Source of the DNA: a virus
DNA length: 29,512 nucleotides
Strand: one strand, 5' to 3'
Virus record (IMG/VR): IMGVR_UViG_3300017613_000950
Coordinates: 1-29,512 of that record
This document shows positions 29,079-29,512 of the stretch, in pieces (the first letter of the stretch is position 1; each line of letters starts with the position of its first letter). A program made the translations under genes and the position numbers. The notes under the pieces were generated by a model that was not told the DNA's origin, searched no databases, and saw only the letters and a list, made by a program, of their open reading frames with translations.

Positions 29079-29510
29079 CTATGCAGCAAGGCGTTGATAG
29101 TCATTAGCAAATACATTCAAGCTTCGCGTGGTCTGTTGGATGTTGAACAACGAACTGTCTCTGACCAACCGCGTTACGCCTCCATAGAACGAATACAGAT
29201 TGTTCCCGTGTAAGACACGTTCTTCTTGATGGCATTCGAGGAACTTGTTGAACTTCGATGGAGGAAATACGCCTGCTTCCATAGCATCGTAGGTCAGAAC
29301 CTTTTGTTCTTTGTAGGTCAGTTCTGTGTCCCTTAGATCACTATGCCAATCAGCGAAGTCTTCCATCTTACCACCTATGGCGCGAAAACCATTTCTTGTG
29401 AGGCGAAGCAGTTCTTCCATGTCAAGTCCATTGGTATGTTTACGAAACTCAACGAACTCACCACTGAATTGCATATTCGAACAGACGATGATGAACATCC
29501 CCGCGCAGAA
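29079..29510 (-). CDS. DUF932-like phage protein, partial (start outside window)
   Basis: The frame is open to the right edge (FCAG before the internal Met at 29498), so the real start lies beyond the window; ~143 residues are visible. The pattern 'VCSNMQFSGEFVEFRKHT' matches the DUF932/DUF945 block ('+VC+N..FSG.....RKHT'), and the later 'YDAMEAGVFPPSKFNKFL' and 'TTRSLNVFAND' segments also match the family end. These proteins are common in phages and plasmids near replication genes; their biochemical role is not established. It is the first visible gene of the minus-strand operon and is 12 nt from the coiled-coil gene. Confidence 0.78.
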   Translation of the reverse strand, partial: FCAGMFIIVCSNMQFSGEFVEFRKHTNGLDMEELLRLTRNGFRAIGGKMEDFADWHSDLRDTELTYKEQKVLTYDAMEAGVFPPSKFNKFLECHQEERVLHGNNLYSFYGGVTRLVRDSSLFNIQQTTRSLNVFANDYQRLAA

Positions 29511-29512
29511 GC

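Noticed and set aside
1-29512. tRNA, rRNA, integrase or attachment site
   Set aside because: No cloverleaf with a TTC-arm, no rRNA-like stretch and no tyrosine or serine recombinase motif was seen on either strand by eye; a dedicated tRNA scan was not possible.

Overview
The window is part of the genome of a tailed bacteriophage, most likely short-tailed (podovirus-like), with no host genes visible. The evidence is a capsid-protein C terminus, two tandem head-tail adaptor-type proteins, a nozzle/stabilisation-type protein, a run of ejection-type internal virion proteins ending in a 1003-residue protein with a lytic transglycosylase domain, and a phage replication cluster. I see no tail sheath, tail-tube or tape-measure gene, and no integrase, repressor, rRNA or tRNA. 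Strong AAGGAG/GGAGG ribosome-binding sites before nearly every gene and the peptidoglycan-cleaving domain point to a bacterial host, which cannot be named from this sequence.

Layout. Positions 1-22257 are all on the plus strand: capsid (2-403), a small capsid-region protein, a decoration-like protein, an accessory block (1754-9658), a possible membrane protein plus a small zinc metallopeptidase (9686-10492), two adaptors (10492-11840), two fibre-like proteins (11851-13807), the nozzle (13804-15366) and the ejection-protein block (15363-22257). Positions 22254-29512 are all on the minus strand: a DUF932-type protein (cut by the window edge), a coiled-coil protein, a RecA/Sak4-like ATPase, a Cas4/RecB-like nuclease, a DUF669-like putative ssDNA-binding protein, small proteins, a uracil-DNA glycosylase fused to a family A DNA polymerase, a DUF3987-type ATPase and a 67-residue protein. 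The two arms converge tail to tail with a 4-nt overlap of stop codons.

The most unusual part is the accessory block. A SAM-dependent methyltransferase, a DXD glycosyltransferase and a radical SAM enzyme with extra cysteines are interleaved with small beta-rich proteins, a membrane-anchored fibronectin III protein, a VEKP-repeat protein, and two proteins carrying three related LamG-like modules plus about eleven copies of a 21-residue repeat. I infer a virion-surface or host-surface modification and adhesion cassette. In the replication arm, the UDG-polymerase fusion, a 51-residue gene hidden in an overlapping frame, and a branched terminator-like RNA just upstream of the polymerase sub-cluster deserve attention. 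Function calls rest on motifs and order read by eye; no database search or folding program was run.
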